From Cordilura impudica (Eukaryota; Arthropoda; Insecta; Diptera; Scathophagidae): 64,000 nucleotides of DNA. Position 1 is the stretch's first letter, and each line of letters opens with the position of its first letter. A program made the position numbers and the translations under genes. The DNA lies in NCBI GenBank assembly GCA_963682025.1, contig OY821517.1, forward strand, positions 25,711,620 to 25,775,619, written 5' to 3'. Of the stretch, positions 1-9,060 are shown piece by piece. A model generated the notes under the pieces. The model saw only the letters and a program-made list of their open reading frames with translations. It was not told the DNA's origin and ran no database searches.

Positions 1-181
1 CTAAAAAAGAAACCTATTTTGGGGATGTTTCAATATCTTACTTTGCGGAGGGCTTAAAATGTTGGAAAAACGCTGGATGAAGTTTATAGAGCAACAAGAA
101 GACTTTTGAAAAATAAAAAAAAAATAAACCCAAAAAAATTGCTTTTCTACGTTTCTGTAAAAACTTATTGAGTCCCCCTCG
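1..181 (+). mobile_element. mariner 3' end fragment
   Basis: Reading from the window edge in the plus strand gives about 35 residues ending at TGA 107-109. They include YFAEGLKMLEKRW and a final IEQQEDF, which fits the C-terminus of mariner transposases (inference by eye). About 70 bp after the stop comes a terminal sequence ending CCCTCG at 181, followed by TA. The end resembles the right terminus of the mini-mariner at 27786-28022 (both contain ACTTATTGA and end CCCTCG/TA). The rest of the element lies outside the window. Confidence 0.55.
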
Positions 182-183
182 TA

Positions 184-1229
184 AGATGGGGCAAATTTTA
201 GTTCTAAACGAGTATCTCAAAATTAAAAAAATATATATATATTACGAGGTGTCAACTAAAGTATTCAATCCAAAATACCCAGTTTCTATTTTTAGTCATT
301 CTGTACTCGATATAATTTGAAGGTTCGAATGAGGACTTCCTTATAATTTGAATTCCGTTTATTAGTTTTTGTGAGTGAATTCCTTTGTCACATTATTCAA
401 AAAATTATTCTTTAAAATTCATTTATTGTTCGCGAATTCATTCAATTTCATAATTAAGTTCTTGAAAGACTTACGGCCTAGTTAGCCACGCGTAACCGTA
501 ACCAATCGTGTCAGCTGTTTTATTTATTTTTTTTTTTTGTTACATTTATAGCAGTTCCGAACTGAACTGTCACGTAACCGGAATGTCCCAATCTGTTGAA
601 AATAAATTTTTGCTACGTTTGTACGTGACATTTGTGATAAAGTTTTGTTCATTTTACACAGCGACACAGCTGGTTCGTTTTTTACGTTCTATAATTGCAC
701 TAAATGCCAACGTTATGTTTACGGTACTGTTCCATTTTAACAACGTGTGGCTAACTGGGCCTTTATACAAATTTTCAAAGTTATGAATTTTTTATACATA
801 TTTAAAGCGTTTAGTTACATTTCGTTTTATAGATTGAGACCCTTACGCAAAAAATTAATGTCTTTACAGACTTAAATTGAAAAGCTGAAGCTTGAAATGA
901 ATTAAACAAGGGAATTGAATTAATTTACGAAATACATATTTTTAGATGCAACAATTTTTCTTGGCAAAATTTTCAGATCTAAGCAATTTTTATTATAACA
1001 AGTCCTAATACATTTGTAATAATGTATGTAGTTGGTAACCCTAATTTATAATAGTTGTTTTTGTAGTTATGGTTTTAGCTTTTTAAATTGGCACCCAAAC
1101 TTAAAACACATTTCATTCCTTTATTACTGACACACTCAGTCTATCGTAGTAGCCTACTACACTCTGGTGCAATATTATATGCGCACTCTATTTTTCAGCA
1201 GTTTTTTCTTAGACGTGTATTTATAAAAA
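184..1229. other. AT-rich stretch, nothing recognised
   Basis: No coding similarity, terminal repeat or tandem array is visible. The longest open frame (508-786, 92 residues) is rich in F, I and L with no motif and is most likely spurious. Confidence 0.5.
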
Positions 1230-2094
1230 GTAGCAGATTCCAGCGCTCGAAATGCGAGTGCAATTTCTAGGCGGCTTTTTTTCTTTCAACTTAGCCAATT
1301 CACAAACCAACACTTTTATGGTCTATTATTATTGTGAATAACAAACTCATTAACAAACACATCAACAAATTTAATAAACACACACATAGCTTATGTATAA
1401 TTTTATGTATGTGTTAGTAGCAACTTTAAATGCAATTTACTCAAAATAAAGGAAAAAATTTAAAAACCTGTAAATCTGCAAAACGGCTAAAAAGAAATAC
1501 CTTTCAAATAATATACGTTTGGTCAAAATCGGGATAAAACGGTCACAAGAAATCGCCTAGTCTATTAATATTACACAAGGTGGGGCAAAAGAAAAGATAA
1601 GTAAGTTTGGTTTTCATAAAAACTTTATTTGGTCTTTACATTTTTTTTCATTATTATTGGTGACCGCGATTCGCTATGCAACTTTCGGCTCTTTATAAGG
1701 CATTTTTCATGACATCCTGCAACACTCATTCCGAATTTTTTAAATTTCGTGACGAATATTGTCTTTAAGATGTTGAATCGTTTTGGGCTTATTCACATAA
1801 ACTTTTGATTTTAAAAAACCTCATAAGAAAAAGTCTGGTGCTGTTAAATCCAGAGATCTGGCTGGCCATACTAAATCGCCACTTCGCGAAATTAGTCTTC
1901 GTGGAAAAAGTCATTCAATAATTGAATTGTTGAACGAGCTGTGCGTGTTGTGTGTTCTCGTGGCATATATATCTCCATAATAAAATTTTGACGTCTACAC
2001 AACACAATGGTTAAAGCGAAACTGAGCTAAACGTTGCAGAACCCAGATGACGCGCAATCAAAATGGTAGCGGGAGTTTTGCCCCACCTTGTAGA
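1230..2094 (-). mobile_element. non-autonomous Helitron, copy 1, interrupted
   Basis: Minus-strand copy of the Helitron family repeated nine times in this window. The family starts TCTATAATATTAATAGG and ends with a short hairpin (GCACTCGAA-TTCGAGTGC type) about 9 nt before CTAG, and it inserts between A and T without duplication. Here the 3' end (CTAG decayed to CTAC on the minus strand) is at 1230-1233 and the 5' end at 2091-2094. A DD41D-type element (1576-2090) interrupts it close to its 5' end. It has no coding capacity. Confidence 0.75.
1576..2090 (-). mobile_element. deleted DD41D-type Tc1/mariner element
   Basis: Perfect 15-bp terminal inverted repeats CAAGGTGGGGCAAAA (1576-1590) and its complement (2076-2090). 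The interior, read on the minus strand, retains a decayed transposase C-terminus. It has a WP-RS-DLT-PDFFL stretch corresponding to WPPRSCDLTPLDYFLWG of the intact gene at 38812, then a VYVNKPKTIQHLKDNIR-like stretch, with stops. The N-terminal two thirds are gone. The target is the 5' end of a Helitron: ideal Helitron sequence is restored if the left TA duplicate (1574-1575) mutated to CA, while the right TA is 2091-2092. Confidence 0.75.
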
Positions 2095-2231
2095 TCTAAT
2101 GATCACAAATTTAAAGAAATCTTAAAAAAATGTATTTAACATTTTAACAGAAACTTCGTTTTTTCATGATGCAAAATTTTAACCGGAATTCAAAAAATTA
2201 ACATTAAAATTAAAATACAAAATTTTATGAA

Positions 2232-2740
2232 TTAAAACTTAAAACTATTTTTAACTAAGTAGGTGAGTAGGGCCTCCATTGTTGGATTTGAGCTCCAAGT
2301 TTCATGGAAGTTGATGTACAATGCACCCCAAACCAACAGAGACCCACCACCGTAATTTCTTTTGGGCAAATATTGTGGTTCCTCACGTAAATCTCTACAG
2401 TAAGAATTGTAACCATCTGGATCGTCTGAATTAAACTTTTTCTCATTGGAAACATTTTTCTGTAAAAATTTACTTCCCTTATTCCAGTCCATACTCATAT
2501 TAGTTTTAGCAAAAATCAATTGTGCTCTTTGGTGCCGAGCCATTAATCGTGGCTCATTCTTAATTTTTTGACGGCGAAGCTGTAGTACGCGAATTAGTAT
2601 ACATCGGGACACATTTAGACCACATTCGTCAACTATTTGCTTTTCAGTTTACGTTAAGTTGCTGGCGCTTGTAACAATCTTGCGTTGACTTGGTATTGAT
2701 TTAGCTCCTGAATTTTTTTTATTCTGTCCGCAATTAGAAG
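2232..2740 (-). pseudogene. Tc1-type transposase relic
   Basis: The minus strand encodes a broken Tc1-like transposase. Upstream frames read SIPSQRKIV and KQIVDECGLNVS (helix-turn-helix region). The main frame from 2612 then reads PRLMARHQRAQLIFAK and EKKFNSDDPDGYN, then EPQYLPKRNYGGGSLLVWGA. The last parts match the first half of the Tc1 DDE domain. The expected FSDEKKFN reads SNEKKFN, so the first catalytic Asp appears replaced by Asn. Everything after about residue 100 (second Asp and Glu) is missing. A frameshift or stop separates the HTH from the catalytic part. Confidence 0.7.
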
Positions 2741-2744
2741 GGTG

Positions 2745-3095
2745 CTTTAAAAAATTTTGGAATACATACCTTATCAGGCCGTTTTAATTTCCGAGCAATT
2801 TCTAACATCTTCTTGAAAGACAGTGATTTTACCTTTTCAAATATCGAACAAGTAACAACCGCGTGGCGTTTTGAAAATATGACTAATATGTAACAAGCAT
2901 AAATAAAGGTTCGAGGGCGGTCCCAGAACAAAACAACCTGACGTATAGATGGCGTCAGTAGTTTGAAAAAAATTGCTTTGGTGAAAACCAAGGTTCAGAA
3001 AATACACACATCAAACACACAATGTTCTGTTCTAAAGCAGCCAACACATATTTTTATTTTGATATCAATTATGTGTGTTTCTAAATTTTGTACGA
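2745..3095. other. short spacer, nothing recognised
   Basis: No motif, repeat or credible coding frame was seen between the Tc1 relic and the large inverted repeat. Confidence 0.4.
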
Positions 3096-4389
3096 TGCCG
3101 AACACAATCATGACTGTGTGTTTCGTTTTAATATTTCGTTATGTACACGAACATGTTTCTATCACGTATTTTTTTGTCTTGAACAGACGTAAACCACACA
3201 GGTTCGAGTGTAGCTTTATTTTAAGTTCGTGTTCTTGCACGTGTACTGCTAAAAAAAACAGAACATGTTCTTGAACTCGTACATCTAAATTTTAAAACAT
3301 TATCCATCCACTCGCGATCGGAAAAATCGGATACATCCCTATAATAACGACAACAATTGTTTCAACCAAATTTATTTAAAAAATCTAAAATAATTCATTA
3401 GGAGTTATAAAAAAAAAAAATAAAAATAAAAAGATAATAATAAAAAAAATAAAAATAAAAAGATAGTAATAAAATTGGAAATTAACAACTACGTTTTATT
3501 CTATATTAAGATACGTTTACAATTTGAAAAGATCATCCCACATAACACCGTATGCACGAAAAATTTACGGTGTGAATTTTTGCGATCTCTTGAAGATACG
3601 ATCATTGATACTGATGCATAAGATTATATTTACACGTGAGCCTACATATCTTTTTAATCTATAATTCAAATAAGACATAAAAGTTTGGTCTCTGAATGGC
3701 AGTTCTATATACACTTCATACGTCTTTGGAACTTGCTACCGCCAACATTACAATATTTAAGCAACGCAGGACATTTTAGGAAACAAGTTTTCCAATTTTT
3801 CAATTACATTTAAATATTGTTTAAACTTTGCTTTGTTTTGAATATATGTATGTAAAATAATTTTTGTTATCTTATTTTTATACAAATTATAAACTATGTT
3901 ATATTTTCATTAAATACTGTATCACATTATACCGATCCTATACTTTAATTATAAGACTCTTAGTCTTGTTGTGCAGGAAACCAAATAAATAAATAAATAA
4001 AATAAATTTTATATGTTGTTCAAGAATTAATTTTTTTTTTTATATTATTTTTCTAATTTTTATTTTTTTTTATATTTTTATTATTATTTATATTATTATT
4101 ATTATTTTTTTATAACTGCTAATGAATTATTTTAGATCCTTTAATAAATTTAGTTCAAACAATTGTTGTCATTTTTATAGGGGTATATCAGATTTTTCCG
4201 ATCGCCAGTGGATAATGTTTTAATTTTTAGATGTACGCGTTGAAGAACATGTTCTGCTTTTTTAGCAGTACACGTGCAAGAACACGAAATTAAAATAAAG
4301 CTACACTCGAACCTGTGTGGTATATGTGTGTTCGAAACAGAAAATACGGGAAATATTAAAACGAAACACAGTCATGATTGTGTTCGGCA
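3096..4389. repeat. 1.3-kb element with ~320-bp inverted arms
   Basis: Left arm (about 3096-3415) and right arm (about 4100-4389) are reverse complements with scattered differences. Landmarks are TGCCGAACACAATCATGA at 3096 against its complement ending at 4389; CACACAGGTTCGAGTGTAGC against its complement near 4300-4320; and GATCGGAAAAATC-like against GATTTTTCCGATC near 4191. The loop holds AT-rich filler and a retrotransposon 3' end. The termini TGCCGAAC/GTTCGGCA are clear, but no target duplication could be fixed. It is best called a long-TIR or foldback DNA element of unknown superfamily. Confidence 0.7.
3676..3812 (+). pseudogene. non-LTR retrotransposon C-terminal fragment
   Basis: About 45 residues ending in a stop near 3812 contain HFIRLWNLLPPTLQYLSNAG followed by HFRKQVFQFF. 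This is the pattern seen at the C-terminus of many insect non-LTR reverse transcriptase ORFs (R-LWN-LP, then SF/HF-K). Downstream at about 3983-4006 is a simple (AAAT)n tract that could be the element's tail. It sits in the loop of the inverted repeat 3096-4389. The identity is tentative because the match is short. Confidence 0.4.
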
Positions 4390-4416
4390 CCTAATGTTCA
4401 CAAGCGCCAAAGGTTG

Positions 4417-4442
4417 GCTTTTTTTTTTTTTTTTTTTTTTTT
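4417..4442. repeat. poly-T tract
   Basis: A run of 26 T between the inverted repeat and the 3' flank of the older Transib. It could be the complement of a retroposition tail, but no matching element was identified next to it. Confidence 0.4.
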
Positions 4443-4704
4443 GAAAGAGCCCGAGTTAAAATATAATTTATTAAGCAGCGCACGTAAAAGTTACCTGGTA
4501 TTGGTTCAAGAGAAGTTTCAATGAAAAAGTCGTATGTTTTTACTTTAGTTAAAATTTTTTTTATTGTCTTTTTAAATATTTCTATATCAATTTTTATTGT
4601 AAATTTTTAAAATACATAAATTTTTTAATCAAAAAATATTGTTAACTATATAAAAAAGAGTATAACTTATTGTTATTGTACTGAAAAACTACTTTAAATC
4701 AAAA

Positions 4705-4935
4705 AATTTTAGTAAATCTTTCTTCTAAATAGCCTTGATTTTCATCTTCTAGAAGTTGTTTAGCTTCTTAGTCTAATTCAATAGAGATAGTTTTCCATTT
4801 TTGTCGAATGTTGGACATATATGGATCTGAAGTGCATAAAAAAATAGTGATAAGGTCTTCATTAGTGCAACATCTGGACATTTTTCTTGTGTTGTACTCG
4901 CGAAAGAATCTGTAGTCGTTGTTCCTTTTTTCTTG
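4705..4935 (-). pseudogene. older Transib (family 2) transposase, C-terminal part
   Basis: On the minus strand, joined across the insertion at 4941-8219 with 8225 and above, the frame reads LFETAQEKRNNDYRFFRE then NTRKMSRCCTNEDLITIFL and TSDPYMSNIRQKW, ending with LEDENQGYLEERFTKIF and a stop near 4705. AQE-R-N-DYR-FRE, SR--TNED and SDP--SN-R are conserved with the Transib copy at 7640-7790. They align with the RAG1 segment carrying its third catalytic residue (Glu962 region). One in-frame stop follows SIELD. The sequence is clearly diverged from family 1, so it is a separate lineage. The N-terminal half was not found. Confidence 0.75.
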
Positions 4936-4940
4936 CGCTG

Positions 4941-4979
4941 CACAGAGGCGCCCGTAGAGCAAACGAGGTTGCAAAAATC
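4941..4979 (+). other. RSS-like left end of Transib A
   Basis: The left end is CACAGAG (4941-4947, one change from CACAGTG), a 23-bp spacer (4948-4970) and GCAAAAATC (4971-4979). This is the layout of a RAG recombination signal: heptamer, 23-bp spacer, A-rich nonamer. Copies B (26560) and C (36324) have the perfect heptamer CACAGTG and also 23 bp of spacer. Confidence 0.75.
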
Positions 4980-5918
4980 AAAATTTTCATGTGCGCCGAC
5001 GAAGTTTTGAATAAACCCATGTTATAGGAAACTTTTCAACGATTTCAAATATGCTACTCTTAATAATATCTCATTTTTAGTTTAGAAGATATAACCGTTC
5101 AAAGTTGACCGACTTTCGGTTTTCAAAAAAACACACAATTTTTAGTCAATTTGTTGCGATTTCAGGTGTAATATCACGAAAAATAGGTAACGAATCTCCT
5201 TATTTTTTGTTTGTATTGATTGATGTAATATTTATTAAATGTATAATGATAAAAAAAAATTAACTGTTTGCTTTGTGTTTCTCCTGGTAAATCACTATTT
5301 AAAAACTATCCGTTTTTTTCACTATTTTTCAACTTTGACGGAAAATAAAAAAAATTTATATTTTTCTATATTTGCCATATTTGCAAAACATGTTCTTTGA
5401 TTATTTCTTTACATAATTCAAAAAGTTTTATCTGCCCATACGTGCCCGTTTGGCTTCTAGAGGTAAAAAAGGTTAAAAAGACATGGTTGCAGAAATTGTA
5501 TGGCGTGCATCCCTTACATGTTTTGACTGACAGTAGTTTGATCTAATAGTTTGAAAATTGCATTTTAAGTCGGTTGTCTACCTGTGAGCCTCTGCCAAAG
5601 TCTACTCCCAATATTCTGTTACAGACACAGGATGCACAAAAAACTACTCATTGAAATTCGCAGGTACGCACCTCACTTAAAAATTACTTTGGAGTACAAA
5701 TGGTCAAGAACAATATTGACTTATGGTCCCTAAAGGTAGGCATAAATCTTATTTAGACACGAGCATAATATCAAAATTGCATAATTCAGCCTAAATCCAT
5801 ATGTATGCAGGGAACAGGTAAATTTTTAGGCATGGTAGCATAAGCCTATATATCGCAAAATAAGCATAATGCCTGGATTAGTCTACGACTGAAAGTTGGC
5901 GCAACAAGTACTGAAACC

Positions 5919-7901
5919 ATGGCGTTAAACAATTTAAAATTATTTGAACTGTTTAGAAGGTCAACCACACCAAAGTTTTTCACGGAAGCTGCTTTAGAAG
6001 AACTTGATAGCTTATACGGAAATATTGAGAGAAGCGAAATTATAAAAAATAATTTTTATCTGATATATGCAAATATTAAGGCAAAATGGGTGAAATCTAA
6101 TCGAAACATTCAGAACTTCAACTCCAAATACGAGGACTGGCTTAATGAAGACACCATCCTGGATATATTGGCAGTAGATAAACCCACCACATCAACCAGA
6201 GGAGCAAAAGGAAGGCCAAAAAAAAGTATTGAGGAGTGTTCAATTTTCACAATAAAGAGAAAACTAGCCGATGCCACCAATGACTTGACCACGAAGCATT
6301 TATCGGTCGCGCTGTCTATTAAATATACAAAGGATAGTGAAAGAGTTAGGTCGCAGATTACAAAATCTGTTGCTGATGCAAGCCCACTGCGACTAAAAAG
6401 GATTAAGGAAAGCATTCCCATGCCCACAAACGCACACATTAAAAAGTATGGTTCCGAAGAAGCCTTGGCCTTGTTTATGGACTTACAACTTTCCAAAGAA
6501 AAATATGAGATACTACGGGCATCCTTGATGCGACACGGGGCTGACGTTTTACCAGGATACAAGCATATTACGCAAGCCAAAATAAATTCACGACCACTGC
6601 ATACGGAGTTTACGGAAGTCTCTGTGAAAACCATTCTGCAGGATCTCATGGGCCATACAGCAAAACGGTTGTTGGAGAGTCTTCCTGAAATTGAGGTGAA
6701 AATTCTTCCTGAGAAACTGACATTGATCAGCAAATGGGGCTGCGACGGATCATCCGGACAAAGCGTTTATAAGCAAAGGATATCTTCCGATATCTTCTGT
6801 TTATGGCATCTGTTGTTCCTTTGCGGCTAAAATCTGATGTTTCCCTACACTGGAAAAATCCACGTCCGTCATCAGTGCATTATTGCCGACCAATAATGTT
6901 TCAGTTTGCAAGGGAATCGGCAGAACTCATAAGGACCACGGTGAAGGACATTGAAGAACAAATAAGCAAGATTAAGCCTACAAAGCTGCAAATTGGAGAA
7001 GGAAAATATATTGAATACAATTACGAGTTCCACCCGACCATGGTTGACGGAAAAGTCGTAAACGAACTGACAGGAACACCTCAACATTGTCATGCCCGAT
7101 TTGCAAAAAGAGTCAGAAGAACTTTGGTAATTTAAACGATTCTACAAACGAGGAGAATTACGAATATGGAATGTCACCGTTGCACGCAAGGATAAGGTGT
7201 ATGGAGTTCTTGCTAAAACTGGCGTATACCCTCACAAGAGGAGGAAAACTTCGATGAAAATACATCAATATAAGAGGAGGAAAACTTCGATGAAAATACA
7301 TCAATAAAGGATAAGGAAAAGATCAGAAAGAAGCAAATACAGGATGCTTTTTTTAAACAAGTTGGACTAAAAGTAGACTGTCCCAAGCACGGATACGGTA
7401 ACTCAAACGATGGAAACACTTCTAGGAGATTTTTTTGAAAATGATGAGGCAGTAACTAGAATCACTGGAATTGACAATCAAATCGTGAAAAGATTGGGAA
7501 CGCTCTTGAATGTTTTAAACTGCAAAGAAAATGCCAATTCTACAAAATATGGAGAATATGCTTCGAAAACTGCATCTCTTTTAGCAGAAATCTATCCACA
7601 GAAAAAGTTGACCCCGACCGTCCATAAAATATTGGCGCATGGAGAGCTTTCTGAAGAAGCACAGGAGTCTCTTAACAAATTTTATAAAAAATATAGATTG
7701 CAGAACACATTCAAAGCATCAAGGGTAAGGCAAAATGAGGACCTCTTCAACATGTTGGCAGCATCTTCCGATCCACTTATTTCTTCCCTGCGGCATGTGA
7801 AGTCACGAATAGAGTTAGAAAATAATTATAGTTTAGAAATGATTAGTCTTTTAGATATACTTTCCCTTACGAATTGTGATGAATATTTTGCAGAAAATTG
7901 A
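5919..7901 (+). pseudogene. Transib/RAG1-like transposase, broken
   Basis: The N-terminal frame (303 residues from 5919) ends with LTLISKWGCDGSSGQSVYKQ. The Asp at codon 6744-6746 fits the first catalytic residue (CDGMGD in RAG1). The next frame reads VVPLRLKSD, NPRPSSVHYCRP and HPTMVDGKVVNELTGT. The Asp at 7046-7048 fits the second catalytic residue and is followed by a CPIC-type zinc motif in a shifted frame. LHARIRCMEFLLKLAY, GYGNSNDGNTSRRFF, ITGIDNQIVKRLG and TVHKILAHGELSEEAQESLNK follow, with Glu at 7665-7667 as the third residue. Lesions: a frame change near 6800, about 2 bp lost near 7079, a stop created by a 36-bp duplication, and an extra T at 7430-7437. Otherwise nearly full length, about 650 codons. 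It is not expected to be active. Confidence 0.85.
7236..7307 (+). repeat. 36-bp tandem duplication inside the Transib gene
   Basis: The block beginning AAGAGGAGGAAAACTTCGAT occurs twice in a row at 36-bp spacing. The length is a multiple of three, so the phase is kept (EEENFDENTSI twice), but the junction creates an in-frame TAA at 7270-7272. Copy B has only one unit here. Confidence 0.85.
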
Positions 7902-8180
7902 AAAAATAAATTTAAAAAAGAAGTAATTTTTTTTTAATTTGTTGGATAATAATTTAAAACATAAAACCCTAAAGAAAAAAATAAAAGCAATCTAAAAATG
8001 TAAAAATAATTTTTTTTTAGTTACCATAAAATTGATTTTTCTACAAATTTTAACTTTAATACCCATAAGTAGGCCCCTACAAAGCGTAGCACACTTCCCA
8101 AACGCTCATTTCATAGGCTGAACAGTTATCTATCATATGCTGTTTAAACTGTTCAATTATATTATTCGGTTCAAAAGATA

Positions 8181-8219
8181 TGATTTTTGCAACGAAAAAA
8201 CTCAAATGGCGCCACTGTG
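8181..8219 (-). other. RSS-like right end of Transib A
   Basis: Read inward from the right end: CACAGTG (complement of 8213-8219), a 22-bp spacer (8191-8212) and GCAAAAATC (complement of 8182-8190). The spacer is 22 bp here against 23 on the left. Copy B shows the same 23/22 difference between its ends. Confidence 0.75.
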
Positions 8220-8224
8220 CGCTG

Positions 8225-8650
8225 TTTCAAATAGATCTCCTATTGGTAGCATATTGTTTTGAATTATTTGTTCCCCTTGGTACAAAATTTTATGAACTGT
8301 GGACATTATATATTATATATATTTTTCGTTAAAAAGTATAGCTGTTTTATTGGCGTACTCTCCAAATTATTTTGCATTTATCTTTCTGCTGCATGTATAG
8401 AACTTGTAATATGATTTTGAATCGTCTTATTAATTCATGATCTACACCTGTGATAGATGCTGCTGTTTCTGGATCGGAAAAAGATCTCCTTGCAGTATTT
8501 CCATCATTTGAGTTTCCTTCTCCTTGTTTTGGTTGGTCGATTATGAGGCCTAGCTGTAGATATTTTTCTTGAATTTGTTTCTTTTTTGCTTTCTTTTTTC
8601 TTAATTTTCTTCATGTGTCGCAATAGTTTTTTTTCACCATTTACCTGTTA
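8225..8650 (-). pseudogene. older Transib (family 2) transposase, central part
   Basis: The minus strand reads QIQEKYLQLGLIIDQPKQGE then GNSNDGNTARRSFSDPET, ITGVDHELIRRFKIILQVL and, after a gap in frame, STVHKILYQGEQIIQNNMLP and IGDLFETA. These are the same landmarks as in copy A (GNSNDGNT-RR-F, ITGID, TVHKIL-HG) but in diverged form. The two family-2 pieces are continuous in frame once copy A and one CGCTG duplicate are removed. Several frameshifts lie between 8290 and 8400 and in the 8600s, and sequence further upstream is not recognisable. Confidence 0.75.
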
Positions 8651-8689
8651 TTTACAATTTTTCCCCATTTTGTCAGGTATTTAAACTAT

Positions 8690-8915
8690 ACAACTCAAGT
8701 TCCTACTATTAATATTTTTGAAAAATACCTAAGTAAAATAAAATAAATGTCAAAATAAAAAAGATTTTGCCCATTAATATAATTTAATGCGCTTAAACAT
8801 TATGTCTCAACCCTTTTTTATAAGCATATAAAAAACTCGTGACAACTCTACCGTTTCGTTTTTCTGTCAGTATAAAAACAAATAACGGTACGGCCTACTT
8901 TTATATTCATAACAC
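8690..8915. other. AT-rich spacer
   Basis: No feature seen. It may contain decayed 5' sequence of the older Transib. Confidence 0.3.
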
Positions 8916-8917
8916 AC

Positions 8918-9060
8918 ATACGGACGGACGGACATCATTCAATCGACTCAGAAAGCGATTTTGAGTCGATCCGTATAATAAAAGATGGGTATAGGTCCAA
9001 TATTTTTGGTAGTTACAAACATCAGGGCAAACTCATTATACCCTAACCACATAGTAGAAA
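8918..9060 (+). repeat. R1 repeat, 3'-end fragment
   Basis: It contains CGGACGGACGGACAT, a short palindrome around CGACTCAGAAAGCGA, the GGTAGTTACAAACA motif and an ACCACATAGT end. These are the last 140 bp of the R1 repeat seen in full at 14740-15545. A more decayed fragment of the same end lies at about 10331-10420. Confidence 0.7.

Larger units (their letters stand above)
4941..8219 (+). mobile_element. Transib (RAG1-like) DNA transposon, copy A
   Basis: A 3,279-bp element flanked by an exact 5-bp duplication CGCTG (4936-4940 and 8220-8224). The ends are CACAGAGGCGCC and, on the right, GGCGCCACTGTG. A 5-bp GC-rich duplication and CAC-GTG termini are hallmarks of the Transib superfamily, whose transposase is related to RAG1 of V(D)J recombination (established knowledge). 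About 1 kb of non-coding leader precedes a decayed transposase gene (5919-7901). It is inserted inside the coding sequence of an older Transib lying on the opposite strand. Confidence 0.88.

Noticed and set aside
508..786. 92-residue open frame as a membrane protein gene
   Set aside because: Hydrophobicity follows from T-rich codons; no motif, no upstream or downstream gene signals.
6110..6733. 207-residue minus-strand open frame
   Set aside because: Exact antisense of the Transib transposase, which has clear family motifs on the plus strand.
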